Shown here piece after piece: positions 8,373 to 18,098 of a stretch of DNA of 62,756 nucleotides; position 1 is the first letter of the stretch; every line of letters starts with the position of its first letter. Under the pieces are notes generated by a model. That model had not been told where the DNA came from and did not search any database. It was given only the letters and a program-made list of their open reading frames with translations. The DNA comes from Candidatus Hydrogenedentota bacterium (GTDB lineage: Bacteria; Hydrogenedentota; Hydrogenedentia; Hydrogenedentales; SLHB01). The stretch is from NCBI GenBank assembly GCA_020849535.1, contig JADLGB010000054.1, positions 1 to 62,756 of the forward strand, written 5' to 3'. The position numbers and the translations under genes were made by a program.

Positions 8373-9944
8373 ATGCCGTCGGCCAAAGAGAGGAAAGTTA
8401 CTACCCGTCCGTGGCGGGAGGAAGATATTCCGGATATCTTGGAGTGCCAATTCGCTGCCTACAGCGATTTTCCACGCCATCGGCTTTGTGACGAACGGCT
8501 TCTGAGAATGCAATTGGCTGCATTCCCGGAAGGTCAGTTTCTTGCTCTTCTCAACGATAAGGTGGCTGGCTATTGCGCTTCTCTCATTGTCACTCTCGAT
8601 GATGAGGCGCCTTGGCATTCCTATTCCGAGATAACGGGTAGCGGCACCTTCAACACGCATGATCCGAGCGGCGACACACTGTATGGGGCTGAGATTGCAG
8701 TTCGCCCTGACTGCAGGGGGATGGGGGTTGCCGGAGCGCTTTATGCTGAGCGCAAGAAGCTGATGGTGCGCTTGAACTTACGTCGCATGGTGGCCGGAGG
8801 GCGCATTCCTGGATACCGGGAGCATGCCGGCAGACTTACAGCGGAAGAGTACGTAGAAAAGGTAATCTCCGGCGCGCTGAAGGACCAAGCCTTGAACGCT
8901 CACCTAAAGGCCGGTTATGAGGTGCGGGGCATCTATTTCGATTATCTCAGTGATGAAGCCAGCGTGAACTATGCGACTCATCTCGAGATGCTCAACCAGC
9001 GTTTCCGGCCGGAGCGCCGCAAGATTGCCGCATCGCCTATCACGCGCACCGTCCGGCGAATTCGCGTATGCGCAGCGCAGTACAACCTGCGCCGTGTCGA
9101 AGGATGGGAAGATTTTGAACGTCAGGTGGACTTCTTCGTCACGACGGCTGAAGAGTACCACTGCCATTTTCTTGTTTTTCCGGAGTTATTCACAGCCCAA
9201 CTAATTAGTACAATGGATCCGAACCTGGGTACCCTACAAGCATTGCAGTGTATGATAGAGTATACTGACCGCTACATTGCTATGTTTTCTTCCATGTCGA
9301 AACGTTTTGGTGGGTACATCATTGGAGGTTCTCATCCAGTGGTGCGCGACGGGGCAGTGTACAATGTTGCACACTTGTTCTCGCCGACCGGGCAGGTCTA
9401 CACTCAGGATAAACTTCACATCACACCGGATGAGCGCCAGCTTTGGGGGTTTCGACCGGGCTCGGGTCTCGCGGTCTTTGAGACGGAGTTCGCTCGAATA
9501 GCCGTCTTGATTTGCTACGATATCGAATTTCCGGAATTGAGCCGCCTGCTCACTCTATCCGGTGCGGAAGTCATTTTCGTGCCTTTTATGACAGACGAAA
9601 AGAAAGCGTACTTCCGGGTACGCTATTGTGCCCAGGCGCGGGCCGTCGAGAATTACATTTACTCCGTTATCGCAGGAAACGTGGGCAATCTTCCGCAAGT
9701 GCGTAGTTTCTTAATCAATTACGGCCAAGCCGCGGTGTTTACCCCGAGCGACTTTGCGTTTCCGCCCCACGCGACGGCGGCCGAGGCGGAACCAAATACC
9801 GAGATGGTCGTCATTACCGATCTCGATCTGGCAACCCTTGCCTTGCAGAGGGATGTGGGAACAGTGCGACCGCTGCGGGATCGCCGTACTGACCTCTATT
9901 CTTTGAAGGCGACAACACCTGTTAACGTGATTCGTACCCAGTAA
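8373..9944 (+). CDS. Bifunctional GNAT N-acetyltransferase / carbon-nitrogen hydrolase
   Basis: This is a 523-residue two-domain enzyme. Residues ~10-200 form a GNAT acetyltransferase with the acetyl-CoA motif RPDCRGMGVAGAL (111-123). Residues ~228-510 form a nitrilase-superfamily amidase with the full triad E271 (FPELF), K347 (DKLHI) and C381 (ICYDIEFPEL). This fusion is a known family found in several phyla; its substrate is not established. It is cytoplasmic and monocistronic. The ATG is chosen because GGGAGG precedes it at suitable spacing and the GNAT fold begins directly after. Confidence 0.9.
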   Translation: MPSAKERKVTTRPWREEDIPDILECQFAAYSDFPRHRLCDERLLRMQLAAFPEGQFLALLNDKVAGYCASLIVTLDDEAPWHSYSEITGSGTFNTHDPSGDTLYGAEIAVRPDCRGMGVAGALYAERKKLMVRLNLRRMVAGGRIPGYREHAGRLTAEEYVEKVISGALKDQALNAHLKAGYEVRGIYFDYLSDEASVNYATHLEMLNQRFRPERRKIAASPITRTVRRIRVCAAQYNLRRVEGWEDFERQVDFFVTTAEEYHCHFLVFPELFTAQLISTMDPNLGTLQALQCMIEYTDRYIAMFSSMSKRFGGYIIGGSHPVVRDGAVYNVAHLFSPTGQVYTQDKLHITPDERQLWGFRPGSGLAVFETEFARIAVLICYDIEFPELSRLLTLSGAEVIFVPFMTDEKKAYFRVRYCAQARAVENYIYSVIAGNVGNLPQVRSFLINYGQAAVFTPSDFAFPPHATAAEAEPNTEMVVITDLDLATLALQRDVGTVRPLRDRRTDLYSLKATTPVNVIRTQ

Positions 9945-10099
9945 GTGCGCGCACGTTGTCGAGACCGTACGTGTTCATAAAAGTGGTGATGCGCCGAGGA
10001 CCACCACAATACGCCGCGCCCCTGGAACCATTACGAGTGAAAACGCAGAATGCGGCCAGCGCAGCCGAGTGGAATCCCGAGATAAAGGTATAGCGTACG

Positions 10100-11089
10100 T
10101 CAATCTCGTTCGGGCTTCGCGTCGCGAAGCATCAGGGTCGTTACCGCTTCGCGCGGGTCCGCGCCCTCGTACAGCACGCGATAGACTTGCTCTGTAATGG
10201 GCATTTCGACGCCGTGACGCTTGGCCAGCGCGTATGCCGATTTGGCCGTGCGCACGCCTTCCGCCACCATAGGCGACGAATTCAGAACCTCCTCCAGGCG
10301 CATGCCCGTAGCGATCTTCTCGCCCACGAGCCGGTTGCGCGAGTGCCGGCTTTCGCACGTGACAATGAGATCGCCCATGCCGCTGAGTCCCGCAAAGGTC
10401 AAGGGTTCCGCCCCCATCGCCGCTCCCAGGCGCGCCATCTCGGCGAGGCCGCGCGTGATCAGCGCGGCCTTCGTGTTGTCCCCCAATCCGAACCCATCGC
10501 ATGCGCCCGCGGCAATCGCGATCACATTCTTCAACGCGCCCCCGAGTTCCACGCCAACGACGTCCGAGCTCGTGTACACCCGAAATGTCCTGCACACGAA
10601 TGCGGACTGGGCCATCTCGCACGCGGCGGCGTCCTCCCCCGCGACCACCACAGAAGCCGGCAGATCGAGCGCGACTTCCTCCGCGTGGCTCGGCCCCGAA
10701 AGCGCGAGCACGGGGCAAGGTCCGCTTACCGCGTGAAGGACTTCGTGCATGCACTGAAGCGTGTCGTTCTCGATTCCCTTCGCAACGCTCACCCGGATTG
10801 TCGTGGGCGAGAACGGGAATTGCGTGGCAACTGCCCGCATCGCGTGCGACGGTACCGCCAGAACAGCCAAATCACACTCCCGATCCACTTCGCGGGATAC
10901 TTCCACGTCTTCGGGCAGCGTCATGTCGCGCAGAAAGAACGGGCTCCGCCGGGTGCTGCGGAGCTCGTCCGGGCGATCTTCTTCGCGGCACCAGAGGCGC
11001 ACGCGGTGTCCGTTATGCGCCAGTAGGCGCGTGAGGGCCAGTCCCCAGCTCCCGGCTCCAACAATCTGGATGTTCAAAGGCACAGGCAT
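10100..11089 (-). CDS. gpsA: NAD(P)H-dependent glycerol-3-phosphate dehydrogenase
   Basis: GpsA reduces dihydroxyacetone phosphate to sn-glycerol 3-phosphate, the backbone for phospholipids. The 329 residues match the family length. The N-terminal Rossmann motif GAGSWG is at 11-16. The substrate-domain blocks LSGPSHAEEV, GGALKNVIAIAAG (catalytic Lys) and FAGLSGMGDLIVTC are present. GGGAG precedes the ATG. It is the last gene of a minus-strand run behind the membrane protein (52-base gap) and the dynamin-like GTPase, so the run may relate to membrane lipid supply. The role is firm; the operon is inferred. Confidence 0.95.
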   Translation of the reverse strand: MPVPLNIQIVGAGSWGLALTRLLAHNGHRVRLWCREEDRPDELRSTRRSPFFLRDMTLPEDVEVSREVDRECDLAVLAVPSHAMRAVATQFPFSPTTIRVSVAKGIENDTLQCMHEVLHAVSGPCPVLALSGPSHAEEVALDLPASVVVAGEDAAACEMAQSAFVCRTFRVYTSSDVVGVELGGALKNVIAIAAGACDGFGLGDNTKAALITRGLAEMARLGAAMGAEPLTFAGLSGMGDLIVTCESRHSRNRLVGEKIATGMRLEEVLNSSPMVAEGVRTAKSAYALAKRHGVEMPITEQVYRVLYEGADPREAVTTLMLRDAKPERD

Positions 11090-11141
11090 TCCTACTCCCG
11101 AATCGTGGTTGTGACTACGCTACAATCCCGCGCGCCCGTTT

Positions 11142-12485
11142 TCAGCGCGGAAACGGACCATCGGTCCACGCCCACACGGGCCACCGCGTGTTGGCGGAGC
11201 GCATGGTGATTTCGCCGTTGGTGATAGAAGCCCCCGCAAGGATGAGCACGTACACCACGGCACCGGTCAGGGCCCAACGCGGCCAGGGCACGCGCTCAAA
11301 GTCCGCGTCCGGCAAGCATTCTCCCTTGCTCTGAATGACGAAGGCCAGCACCATCATGAGACCGAAAAGCACCCAAAAGACGAAATGCATGTTGATGGTG
11401 CCTTCCTGGCGGGGATAGAAGAAGTAGAGCGCGTTAAGATTCTGGATCAGCAGCATAACCGCCCCCAGATACAACACGGGAAAGGCACTCAGATGGCTCT
11501 TGCGCTGCACGAACGCCAGAATCCAGATCAACGCTCCCAGGAATGCCAACACGCAGGTCGCGTGGATGGTGGCCAGCACCGTCTGACTGACCGCTTCCGC
11601 GTCAACGTATGAATACCCGGACAATGCAGTGACCCACTCCTCGAGTCTCTTTTCGGGGTTGATTCGCAGCAACCGGTGCAGGAGCGGGATGAGTCCCATC
11701 ACGTAGACGGCCGCGGATGCGCTTGCGATCGTGAATCGCAGATTCCGTGGTGCTTCCGGCGCCTTGTGGCCCAGCATGCCCCACGCGAAAACGAGTCCTC
11801 CGAAGAATCCGGCCCCGACTTCCATAATGTTCCAATGGTTCACGGGAAACGGTTGGTGCACGCTGGCATTGGCCAGCAGCCGCGCCCCGGCCATCCCCAG
11901 GCCGAAACCCAGATAGCCAAGGATCGCGCCCCGCAGCCCGTAATGCCGCTTCGCGAACGCGAGCCACGCGATCCACCCGATGGCGCCACCCGCGAAGGCG
12001 ATGGAAAGATCGGAGCGGGGTGGATTGATGTGGAATCCGCAGACGCGCACCACCACAAGGAAGAACGCGCATCCCGAAAGAACCACGACGATGGGCGCCG
12101 TCAGCCATTCCCGCAGTTTGACGCGGTCGTGCTCCAGCAATAAACCGAGGATACCGCATCCAAAGGTGCCCCACGCGCCGCCTTCCAGGATCAGCGTGAA
12201 GAATCCGTAGGAGTAGTTGATGAAGGTATCGGACTGGGCATAACCATGCAGGATGCCGTAGCTCATCATTCCGCCGGCGCCGATGGCTAAAGCACTGGCA
12301 GCCGCCATGACCGGCATCCACCGGAACATGGCGCGCTGCCCAGACACAAATGCGAATGACAGGCCCAACATGGCGCCGGGAAAGGAGGCGCCCAACACGT
12401 GACCAAAGTCGCCGCGGATGCCCCACGCCAGACCCACGGCCAGTGCCACGAACAGCGACCGCACCCCCCGGTCAAATGGTTTCAC
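11142..12485 (-). CDS. Multi-pass membrane protein of unknown function
   Basis: The 447 residues form about 11-12 hydrophobic segments with very short loops. The first, right after MKPFDRGVRSLF, has a glycine-rich helix (VALAVGLAWGIRGDFGHVLG). I do not recognise a functional family. Start is GTG at 12485, eight bases after GGGGAG. It lies 23 bases after the dynamin-like gene and 52 bases before gpsA on the same strand, so co-transcription is likely. The C-terminus repeats a long hydrophobic helix (WALTGAVVYVLILAG). Transport or lipid-related function is only a guess from the neighbours. Confidence 0.7.
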   Translation of the reverse strand: MKPFDRGVRSLFVALAVGLAWGIRGDFGHVLGASFPGAMLGLSFAFVSGQRAMFRWMPVMAAASALAIGAGGMMSYGILHGYAQSDTFINYSYGFFTLILEGGAWGTFGCGILGLLLEHDRVKLREWLTAPIVVVLSGCAFFLVVVRVCGFHINPPRSDLSIAFAGGAIGWIAWLAFAKRHYGLRGAILGYLGFGLGMAGARLLANASVHQPFPVNHWNIMEVGAGFFGGLVFAWGMLGHKAPEAPRNLRFTIASASAAVYVMGLIPLLHRLLRINPEKRLEEWVTALSGYSYVDAEAVSQTVLATIHATCVLAFLGALIWILAFVQRKSHLSAFPVLYLGAVMLLIQNLNALYFFYPRQEGTINMHFVFWVLFGLMMVLAFVIQSKGECLPDADFERVPWPRWALTGAVVYVLILAGASITNGEITMRSANTRWPVWAWTDGPFPR

Positions 12486-12508
12486 CGGCGCTTACTCCCC
12501 AATTTCCC

Positions 12509-14716
12509 TCAAGCGACCTCAGCGGACTTCGTGGCGAGACCCTCGGAAACATACTCCCGCGCGGTGTCTCCCAGTCCGTGAAGAGCCTCAATCTTGGGCT
12601 CCAATCGCGCGATGATCTCTTCCTGCTCCTTCTTGATCTTCGCTTCTTCCGCGAGGATCGCGTTGATCTGATTGTTGAGTCCGGAGAACGCCTTGTCGAA
12701 CGCGCCCTGCAACGCCAGGCGGAACGTGCCGCGACGGCTGTCAAGCGCCTGAAGGATCTGCTCTTTCGTCGCCTTCTGCAAGACTTGTTCGACGCGATCG
12801 CCGATGCGCTGGTTGAGCTTGGCCTTGCGCGCTTCATTGCTGCCAAACGTGCGGGCGATCAACCCGAGAATGAGACCGAGAACCGCCCCCTTCGCGGCGC
12901 CCACGGCCGTGAAGGCCTCCACAGTCTGCGGGAAGGAAGGCAGGTTGGTGCTTATCAGTTCCACAATCGGCGGAGACTGAAGCGAGGCGTACCCGAGGCC
13001 CGCGCCTGCTGCCGCTCCCAGGAGCAGTCCCACAAAACCGAACGCCGCGTAGGATTTGCCCATGCCCGCGTCCACCGCGACGAGGCTGGCCCGGCTGGCT
13101 TCCACCGACCCGCGCCCAAGGATAGTCGAAGTGTCGGCGACAATCTGGGAAGCCCGCGCACGCGAACGGCCTTCAACTTCTTCCACGTACCGGTCAATCT
13201 TGACTTGGAGTGCTGAGATGAACGCGTCGATCTTGGACTCCAACTCCTTGGTCAGCGGTTGGAAGTCCTCCCTCTTCGCGGTCTTCAGGTTATCTCCCGC
13301 GTCGAGCCACGCGCGCAGCGGCTTGAGGATCTCTTCCTCGATGGCCGCCTTGCTCACATAGTTCTCGACGAGCCCTTGGTAACCCGGGAACTGCGAACCA
13401 TCCAGGTTGCCGCCGTTCGACATGGCATCGAACTCATCGGTGACGCGTTGTCCCTGTGCTTTGTAGCGTTGCAGCGTAAGCGACAACTGCTCGCGCTGAC
13501 GCCGCAGATCGTCAAGGCGCGGCACGTTGCGCGTCAGTTCCAGCTTCGTCTCCAACGGACGCGCGTACCGGTATGCCGTCGCATCGATGAACGTGCAGAT
13601 CGACTCGACGATGGCGCCTTCGCGATTCTCCGTGTACAGATAGTTCATCAGACGGTCGCGGAGCGGCCCGAAATTGCTGCGTTCCATCAGATATCCCGCC
13701 GCCGCCTTCGCGGGGTCGTCCGTTTCCATGAATCCCTGGTGCACCTGGAACGGAATCTTCACCTTCGCGTTCTTGTCCACATCCTCCAGGCTGACGTGTT
13801 GCTCTTGGAGGTGGGTCGCAATGAGCGCGTACAAGCTCGAAACGAAGAAGATCTCTGGATTCTGAACGATGCCGTCCAGGCTGCGCATGAGATCCTTCGC
13901 CGGACCGCGGCGTCCCATGGGATCGATCTCGTGCGGGTTCAGTTGATCCGATTTGTTCAGCACGAAGAACACCTTGCGGTGCTTGTGCTTGATGATGCTC
14001 TCGATGAACGCGCGATTCTGTTCGTTCCCCGCGCTCTGGCTGTCCAGCAGGCAGATAACCAGATGGCAGTTCGGGATGATCTCCTGCGCGATCCGCTTGT
14101 TCGTGTCCGAGATCGTGTGCGCTCCCGGCGAATCGACCAGCGCGATGTCCTCGGCTATGGTCTCGTTGGGAAGGTAGACCACCAGTTCGTCGAATCTGCG
14201 CCGCAACGATTCGAGCTGGGGGAAATCCTCGCTGGCATTCATCGTGACCAGGGCGCGCAGCGTGTTGAGCAACGCCCGCGGATTGCACTCCGCGTAGTCA
14301 AGCGCAATCTCGTCGTTTTGCTCGTTGCACGAAACGGCCGCACCAATGCCGAACGCTTCCAGGAGATTGCGCAGCCCGTCCACCTCCTGCACGAGGCACG
14401 GCGTGTGGAGCCGCACCACGGCCCGCATGGTGTCCCCGCGCAGCACGTGGGTGATTTTCGTCGTGCACTCTTCCAGGACGGTCGGCAGATACTCGTCGCC
14501 CAAGAGCGCGTTGATCATCGTGGACTTGCCCACATTGAAGGCGCCCAGGAAGACGACCCGGTACTTGCCGTCGCGCAGCTCGATGCGCTTGCGCTCGATG
14601 CCGGCATCTTCTTCTTCGAGGCTGCCCTCAAAATCGGAGTCTTGTACGAAGTTCTGAAGTTCGTCCAAAGCCTGGAACGCCCAGGCGCGTCGCTCGGTAT
14701 GCTTTTCAATGCTCAT
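12509..14716 (-). CDS. Dynamin-like GTPase
   Basis: This is a 735-residue large GTPase of the bacterial dynamin-like family. The P-loop GAFNVGKST is at residues 58-66, followed by the switch threonine (ECTTKITH), G3 DSPG at about 193 and G4 NKSD at about 253. Long helical stretches follow, as in dynamin stalks. Two hydrophobic glycine-rich segments near 555-580 and 610-635 (FVGLLLGAAAGAGLGYA and AVLGLILGLIA) form a hairpin likely to insert into the membrane. Bacterial relatives remodel or protect the inner membrane. It is first in a minus-strand run with a membrane protein and gpsA. AGGGGA precedes the ATG. Confidence 0.87.
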   Translation of the reverse strand: MSIEKHTERRAWAFQALDELQNFVQDSDFEGSLEEEDAGIERKRIELRDGKYRVVFLGAFNVGKSTMINALLGDEYLPTVLEECTTKITHVLRGDTMRAVVRLHTPCLVQEVDGLRNLLEAFGIGAAVSCNEQNDEIALDYAECNPRALLNTLRALVTMNASEDFPQLESLRRRFDELVVYLPNETIAEDIALVDSPGAHTISDTNKRIAQEIIPNCHLVICLLDSQSAGNEQNRAFIESIIKHKHRKVFFVLNKSDQLNPHEIDPMGRRGPAKDLMRSLDGIVQNPEIFFVSSLYALIATHLQEQHVSLEDVDKNAKVKIPFQVHQGFMETDDPAKAAAGYLMERSNFGPLRDRLMNYLYTENREGAIVESICTFIDATAYRYARPLETKLELTRNVPRLDDLRRQREQLSLTLQRYKAQGQRVTDEFDAMSNGGNLDGSQFPGYQGLVENYVSKAAIEEEILKPLRAWLDAGDNLKTAKREDFQPLTKELESKIDAFISALQVKIDRYVEEVEGRSRARASQIVADTSTILGRGSVEASRASLVAVDAGMGKSYAAFGFVGLLLGAAAGAGLGYASLQSPPIVELISTNLPSFPQTVEAFTAVGAAKGAVLGLILGLIARTFGSNEARKAKLNQRIGDRVEQVLQKATKEQILQALDSRRGTFRLALQGAFDKAFSGLNNQINAILAEEAKIKKEQEEIIARLEPKIEALHGLGDTAREYVSEGLATKSAEVA

Positions 14717-15063
14717 GAATTGTTTCCCCTAATCCGTGCGTGTCCGCGATTGCGCCACGATCCTGATGAATTTCTACACCATTTGCAAGCGAAATCGTAA
14801 CTCTTTACAAAAGCGATTCGGGGCGGAAAGCGTGCGATGATTCCCCGATCGGCTCGAAGGGGCGAAATCCCCACGCACGGAACACTTACACGCTGGGAGG
14901 AATTCGATTGACAGAGTCGAAAAAGTCACGAACCGTGCGCTACACTACGCTCGTGTGCGCGTCCTCATGGGGTCTACGCACCGCGAGACTGCGCGCCACG
15001 TTCCGGCACGAGTCGCGGGCGCTATCCCTGGGTGTTCTGCTTCCACGATAAGGATTCTCCGTC
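14717..15063. other. Divergent intergenic region
   Basis: These 347 bases separate the dynamin-like gene (minus) from the fatty acyl reductase (plus), so both promoters should be here. A TTGACA at 14909-14914 has no good -10 at normal spacing. I see no convincing promoter, repeat or small gene. Confidence 0.4.
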
Positions 15064-17052
15064 ATGAGCTACTTCGTGACCGGCGCAACCGGATTCATCG
15101 GCGGCCATCTGGTGGATCGTCTGGCCCGCCGCAAGGGTGTCATCTACTGCCTGGTGCGCAAGGGGTCCGAGCACAAGTTGGATGCCCTTCGCCATCGCCT
15201 TGGCCTCAATGCCAAGCGCCTTGTCGCCGTGCGCGGCGATGTGCTGAAGCCCAACTGCGGACTCCGCCGCGATGAAGTGGCCAAGCTCAAGGGCAAAATC
15301 ACGCACTTCTTTCACCTTGCGGCTTATTACGACATCATGACCGGCGACGATGCCCAGTTTGCCGCCGCCAACATCGAGGGTACGCGCCACTCCGTCGAGC
15401 TGGCTACCTCCCTGAAAGCCACCTGCTTCCAGTATGCGAGTTCCACCGCCATCGCCGGGACCTACCCCGGCTACTGGCGCGAAGACATGTTTGACGAGGT
15501 GGAAGACTTTCAACATGCCTATTTCCGCACCAAACACATGGCGGAACGTGTCGTGCGTGAGGAGTGCTCGATCCCATACCGCATTTACCGGCCCGGCGCC
15601 GTCGTGGGTCACTCCAAGACCGGCGAAATCTCCAAGATTGATGGCCCGTACTACGTCTTCAAGTTCCTCCAGAAGATGCGCAATGCGCTCCCCTGCTGGG
15701 TGCCCCTCATCGGTCTCGAAGGGGGCCGCATTAACATCGTCCCCGTGGACTTCGTAACCGATGCCATGGACTTCCTCGCACACAAACGCGGTCTCGACGG
15801 CCGCTGCTTTCACCTGACAGACCCGGACCCGTACCGGGCGGGCGAATTGCTCAACCTTTTCGCCGAGGCCGCCCACGCGCCTCAGTTTGCCGTGCGCGTC
15901 AATTCGCGCATGCTTGACTTGATCCCCAGCGTCATCCGCGACGCGGTCATGGGCTTGCCGCCTATCCGCCGCATTCTGGACGCCGTCCTCGACGACTTGC
16001 ACATTCCGCGGGAAGCCTTCACCTATCTCAATTACCCCACGCGCTTCGACTGCCGCGACACCATGGACGCCCTCAAAGGTTCCGGGATTTCCTGCCCGCG
16101 CGTGGAAACCTACGCGCCCAAACTCTGGGACTACTGGGAGCGGCATCTCGATCCCGACCTTTTTCGGGATCGCTCCCTGGCGGGCGCCGTCCGCGACCGT
16201 GTCGTCGTCGTGACAGGCGCCTCTTCGGGTATCGGCAGGGCCGTTGCCCTGAAGGTCGCCGCCGCCGGAGCCAAGACCGTGCTGGTCGCACGCAAACGAG
16301 AAGAACTTGAAGTGGTCCGCGAAGAAATCGCGTCAAAAGGCGGACTCGCCTATGTCTACCCCGCGGACATCGCCGACATGGCCGCCTGCGATTCCATGGT
16401 AGACGCGGTCCTGAACGATCTCGGCGGCGTGGATATCCTCATCAATAACGCGGGGCGGTCCATCCGCCGCTCGATCCGCCAGTCCTACGACCGCTTTCAC
16501 GACTTCGAACGCCTCATGCAGATCAACTACTTTGGGGCTGTCCGCCTGACGCTTCGGGTCCTGCCATCCATGGCGGAAAACCGGCGCGGTCATGTCATCA
16601 ACGTGAGTTCCATGGGCGTCCTGGCGAACCCGCCGCGGTTCTCCGCGTACGTGGCGTCCAAGTCGGCGCTTGACGCCTTCTCGCGCTGTGCGCAGGCCGA
16701 GTACCTGGACAAGGACATCAACTTCACGACCATCAACATGCCGCTTGTCCGCACCCCCATGATCGACCCGACCGGGATGTACGACAATGTCCCCGCGCTT
16801 ACGGCGGATGAAGCGTCGGACATGGTGTGCCGGGCCATCATCGACAAACCGAGGCGTATCGCCACCCGGCTGGGAGTCTTCGCACAGGTCATGCATACGG
16901 TCTTGCCCAACGTCGCCCTGGTCGTGCTCAATACCGCATACAAACTGTTCCCCGATACCGGCGGGCCCAGAAAGCCGGACAACGGCGTGGACGCACCCCC
17001 CTCCGCCGAGGCCGTGGCGTTCGCGTCGCTGATGCGCGGGATATACTGGTAA
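15064..17052 (+). CDS. Two-domain SDR fatty acyl-CoA/ACP reductase (alcohol-forming type)
   Basis: This is a 662-residue fusion of an extended SDR (residues 1-370; VTGATGFIGG, catalytic YFRTK) and a classical SDR (from about 375; VTGASSGIG, catalytic YVASK). Length, domain order and blocks such as RIYRPG, WDYWERHLDPDLF, RRSIRQSYDRFHDFERLMQ and the C-terminal MRGIYW match the Marinobacter-type fatty acyl reductase. That enzyme reduces acyl-CoA through the aldehyde to a fatty alcohol, as used for wax esters. No wax synthase is nearby. An aldo/keto reductase follows 20 bases later, probably in the same transcript. Activity is inferred from similarity that I recall, not from a search. Confidence 0.85.
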   Translation: MSYFVTGATGFIGGHLVDRLARRKGVIYCLVRKGSEHKLDALRHRLGLNAKRLVAVRGDVLKPNCGLRRDEVAKLKGKITHFFHLAAYYDIMTGDDAQFAAANIEGTRHSVELATSLKATCFQYASSTAIAGTYPGYWREDMFDEVEDFQHAYFRTKHMAERVVREECSIPYRIYRPGAVVGHSKTGEISKIDGPYYVFKFLQKMRNALPCWVPLIGLEGGRINIVPVDFVTDAMDFLAHKRGLDGRCFHLTDPDPYRAGELLNLFAEAAHAPQFAVRVNSRMLDLIPSVIRDAVMGLPPIRRILDAVLDDLHIPREAFTYLNYPTRFDCRDTMDALKGSGISCPRVETYAPKLWDYWERHLDPDLFRDRSLAGAVRDRVVVVTGASSGIGRAVALKVAAAGAKTVLVARKREELEVVREEIASKGGLAYVYPADIADMAACDSMVDAVLNDLGGVDILINNAGRSIRRSIRQSYDRFHDFERLMQINYFGAVRLTLRVLPSMAENRRGHVINVSSMGVLANPPRFSAYVASKSALDAFSRCAQAEYLDKDINFTTINMPLVRTPMIDPTGMYDNVPALTADEASDMVCRAIIDKPRRIATRLGVFAQVMHTVLPNVALVVLNTAYKLFPDTGGPRKPDNGVDAPPSAEAVAFASLMRGIYW

Positions 17053-17072
17053 CAGGCACGAGGAGCCGGAGT

Positions 17073-18065
17073 ATGGAATTCAGGACAATAGGCAAGAGTG
17101 GCATTCAAACCCCCGTGGTCGCATTTGGCGCCTGGGCTATCGGTGGGTGGATGTGGGGCGGCACGGACGATGCCAAGGCCGTGCGCGCCATCCATCGCGC
17201 TATCGACGTGGGCATGACCATGATCGATACGGCCCCTTCTTACGGGATGGGGCACAGCGAACGTATCGTCGGAAAGGCAATTGCCGGTCGCCGGGACCAA
17301 GTCATTATCGCGACTAAGTGCGGCATCCGCTGGGACCTCGAGGGCCGGCACGACGGCATGGAAACCACCACCAATGAAGGCAAGCGCGTCACCATGGTGC
17401 GCTGCCTGGGCCCGGAGTCGATCTTCCACGAGGTCGATCAAAGCCTCCTGCGCCTGGGCATCGACCGCATCGATCTCTATCAATGCCACTGGCCCGACCC
17501 CAGCACGCCTATAGCCGAGACGATGGATGCCCTCCTGGAAGTCCAGCGCCAAGGGAAAGTCAACGCGATCGGGGTGAGCAACTACACCACGGACATGATG
17601 CGCGAGTGTCTGAAGAAGGGCTACATCGCCAGCGACCAGCCGCAGTACAATCCGCTGGAACGCGAAATCGAAAGAGACGTGCTGCCGTTTTGCAGGACCC
17701 ACGACATCGGCGTGCTGGCTTACAGTCCCATTGCGCAAGGATTGATGACCGGCAAGGTCACCCCCGAACGCGTGTTCCACGAGGGCGACGCCCGACAGAA
17801 GAAGCCCTGGTTCTCCGTCGAGAACCGCCGGCGCGTACAGGCTATGCTGAAGACCATCCAACCCATCGCAGACGGACATCAGGCAACCTTGGCCCAGGTG
17901 GCTATTCAATGGGTCGTGTCGCAGCCCGGCATCACCGCCGCGCTCGTTGGCGCGCGCGACGAAGCGCAGGTCGAGGAGAATGCCCGGGCCGGGGCGCTCA
18001 AATTGTCGCAGGACGAACTGGCCATCATCCGCAAGGCCGTTGAAGACCTGGGACAGCCAACGTGA
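17073..18065 (+). CDS. Aldo/keto reductase
   Basis: This 330-residue NADPH-dependent aldo/keto reductase has a TIM barrel with the tetrad D52, Y57, K82 and H139 (DTAPSYG, ATKCG, QCHWPD). The ATG at 17073 follows GAGGAGCCGG and gives the normal family length; a longer upstream frame overlaps the reductase gene and is rejected. It lies 20 bases behind the fatty acyl reductase, so both may act on aldehydes (inference). The substrate cannot be read from the sequence. The ABC exporter locus begins 33 bases further on. Confidence 0.9.
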   Translation: MEFRTIGKSGIQTPVVAFGAWAIGGWMWGGTDDAKAVRAIHRAIDVGMTMIDTAPSYGMGHSERIVGKAIAGRRDQVIIATKCGIRWDLEGRHDGMETTTNEGKRVTMVRCLGPESIFHEVDQSLLRLGIDRIDLYQCHWPDPSTPIAETMDALLEVQRQGKVNAIGVSNYTTDMMRECLKKGYIASDQPQYNPLEREIERDVLPFCRTHDIGVLAYSPIAQGLMTGKVTPERVFHEGDARQKKPWFSVENRRRVQAMLKTIQPIADGHQATLAQVAIQWVVSQPGITAALVGARDEAQVEENARAGALKLSQDELAIIRKAVEDLGQPT

Positions 18066-18098
18066 TCGCCCTGTGGAGGAACCTCGAGTGAGTCTATC

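Noticed and set aside
8373..9944. GNAT/nitrilase fusion as a novel fusion
   Set aside because: This domain pair is a known family in several phyla, so it is annotated but not reported as a finding.
13259..14800. Long plus-strand open frame opposite the dynamin-like gene
   Set aside because: The minus strand carries clear GTPase motifs; the plus frame has arginine-rich low-complexity sequence and no start site.
14909..14960. TTGACA as a promoter for the fatty acyl reductase
   Set aside because: The nearest TACACT is 27 bases away, too far for a sigma70 promoter.
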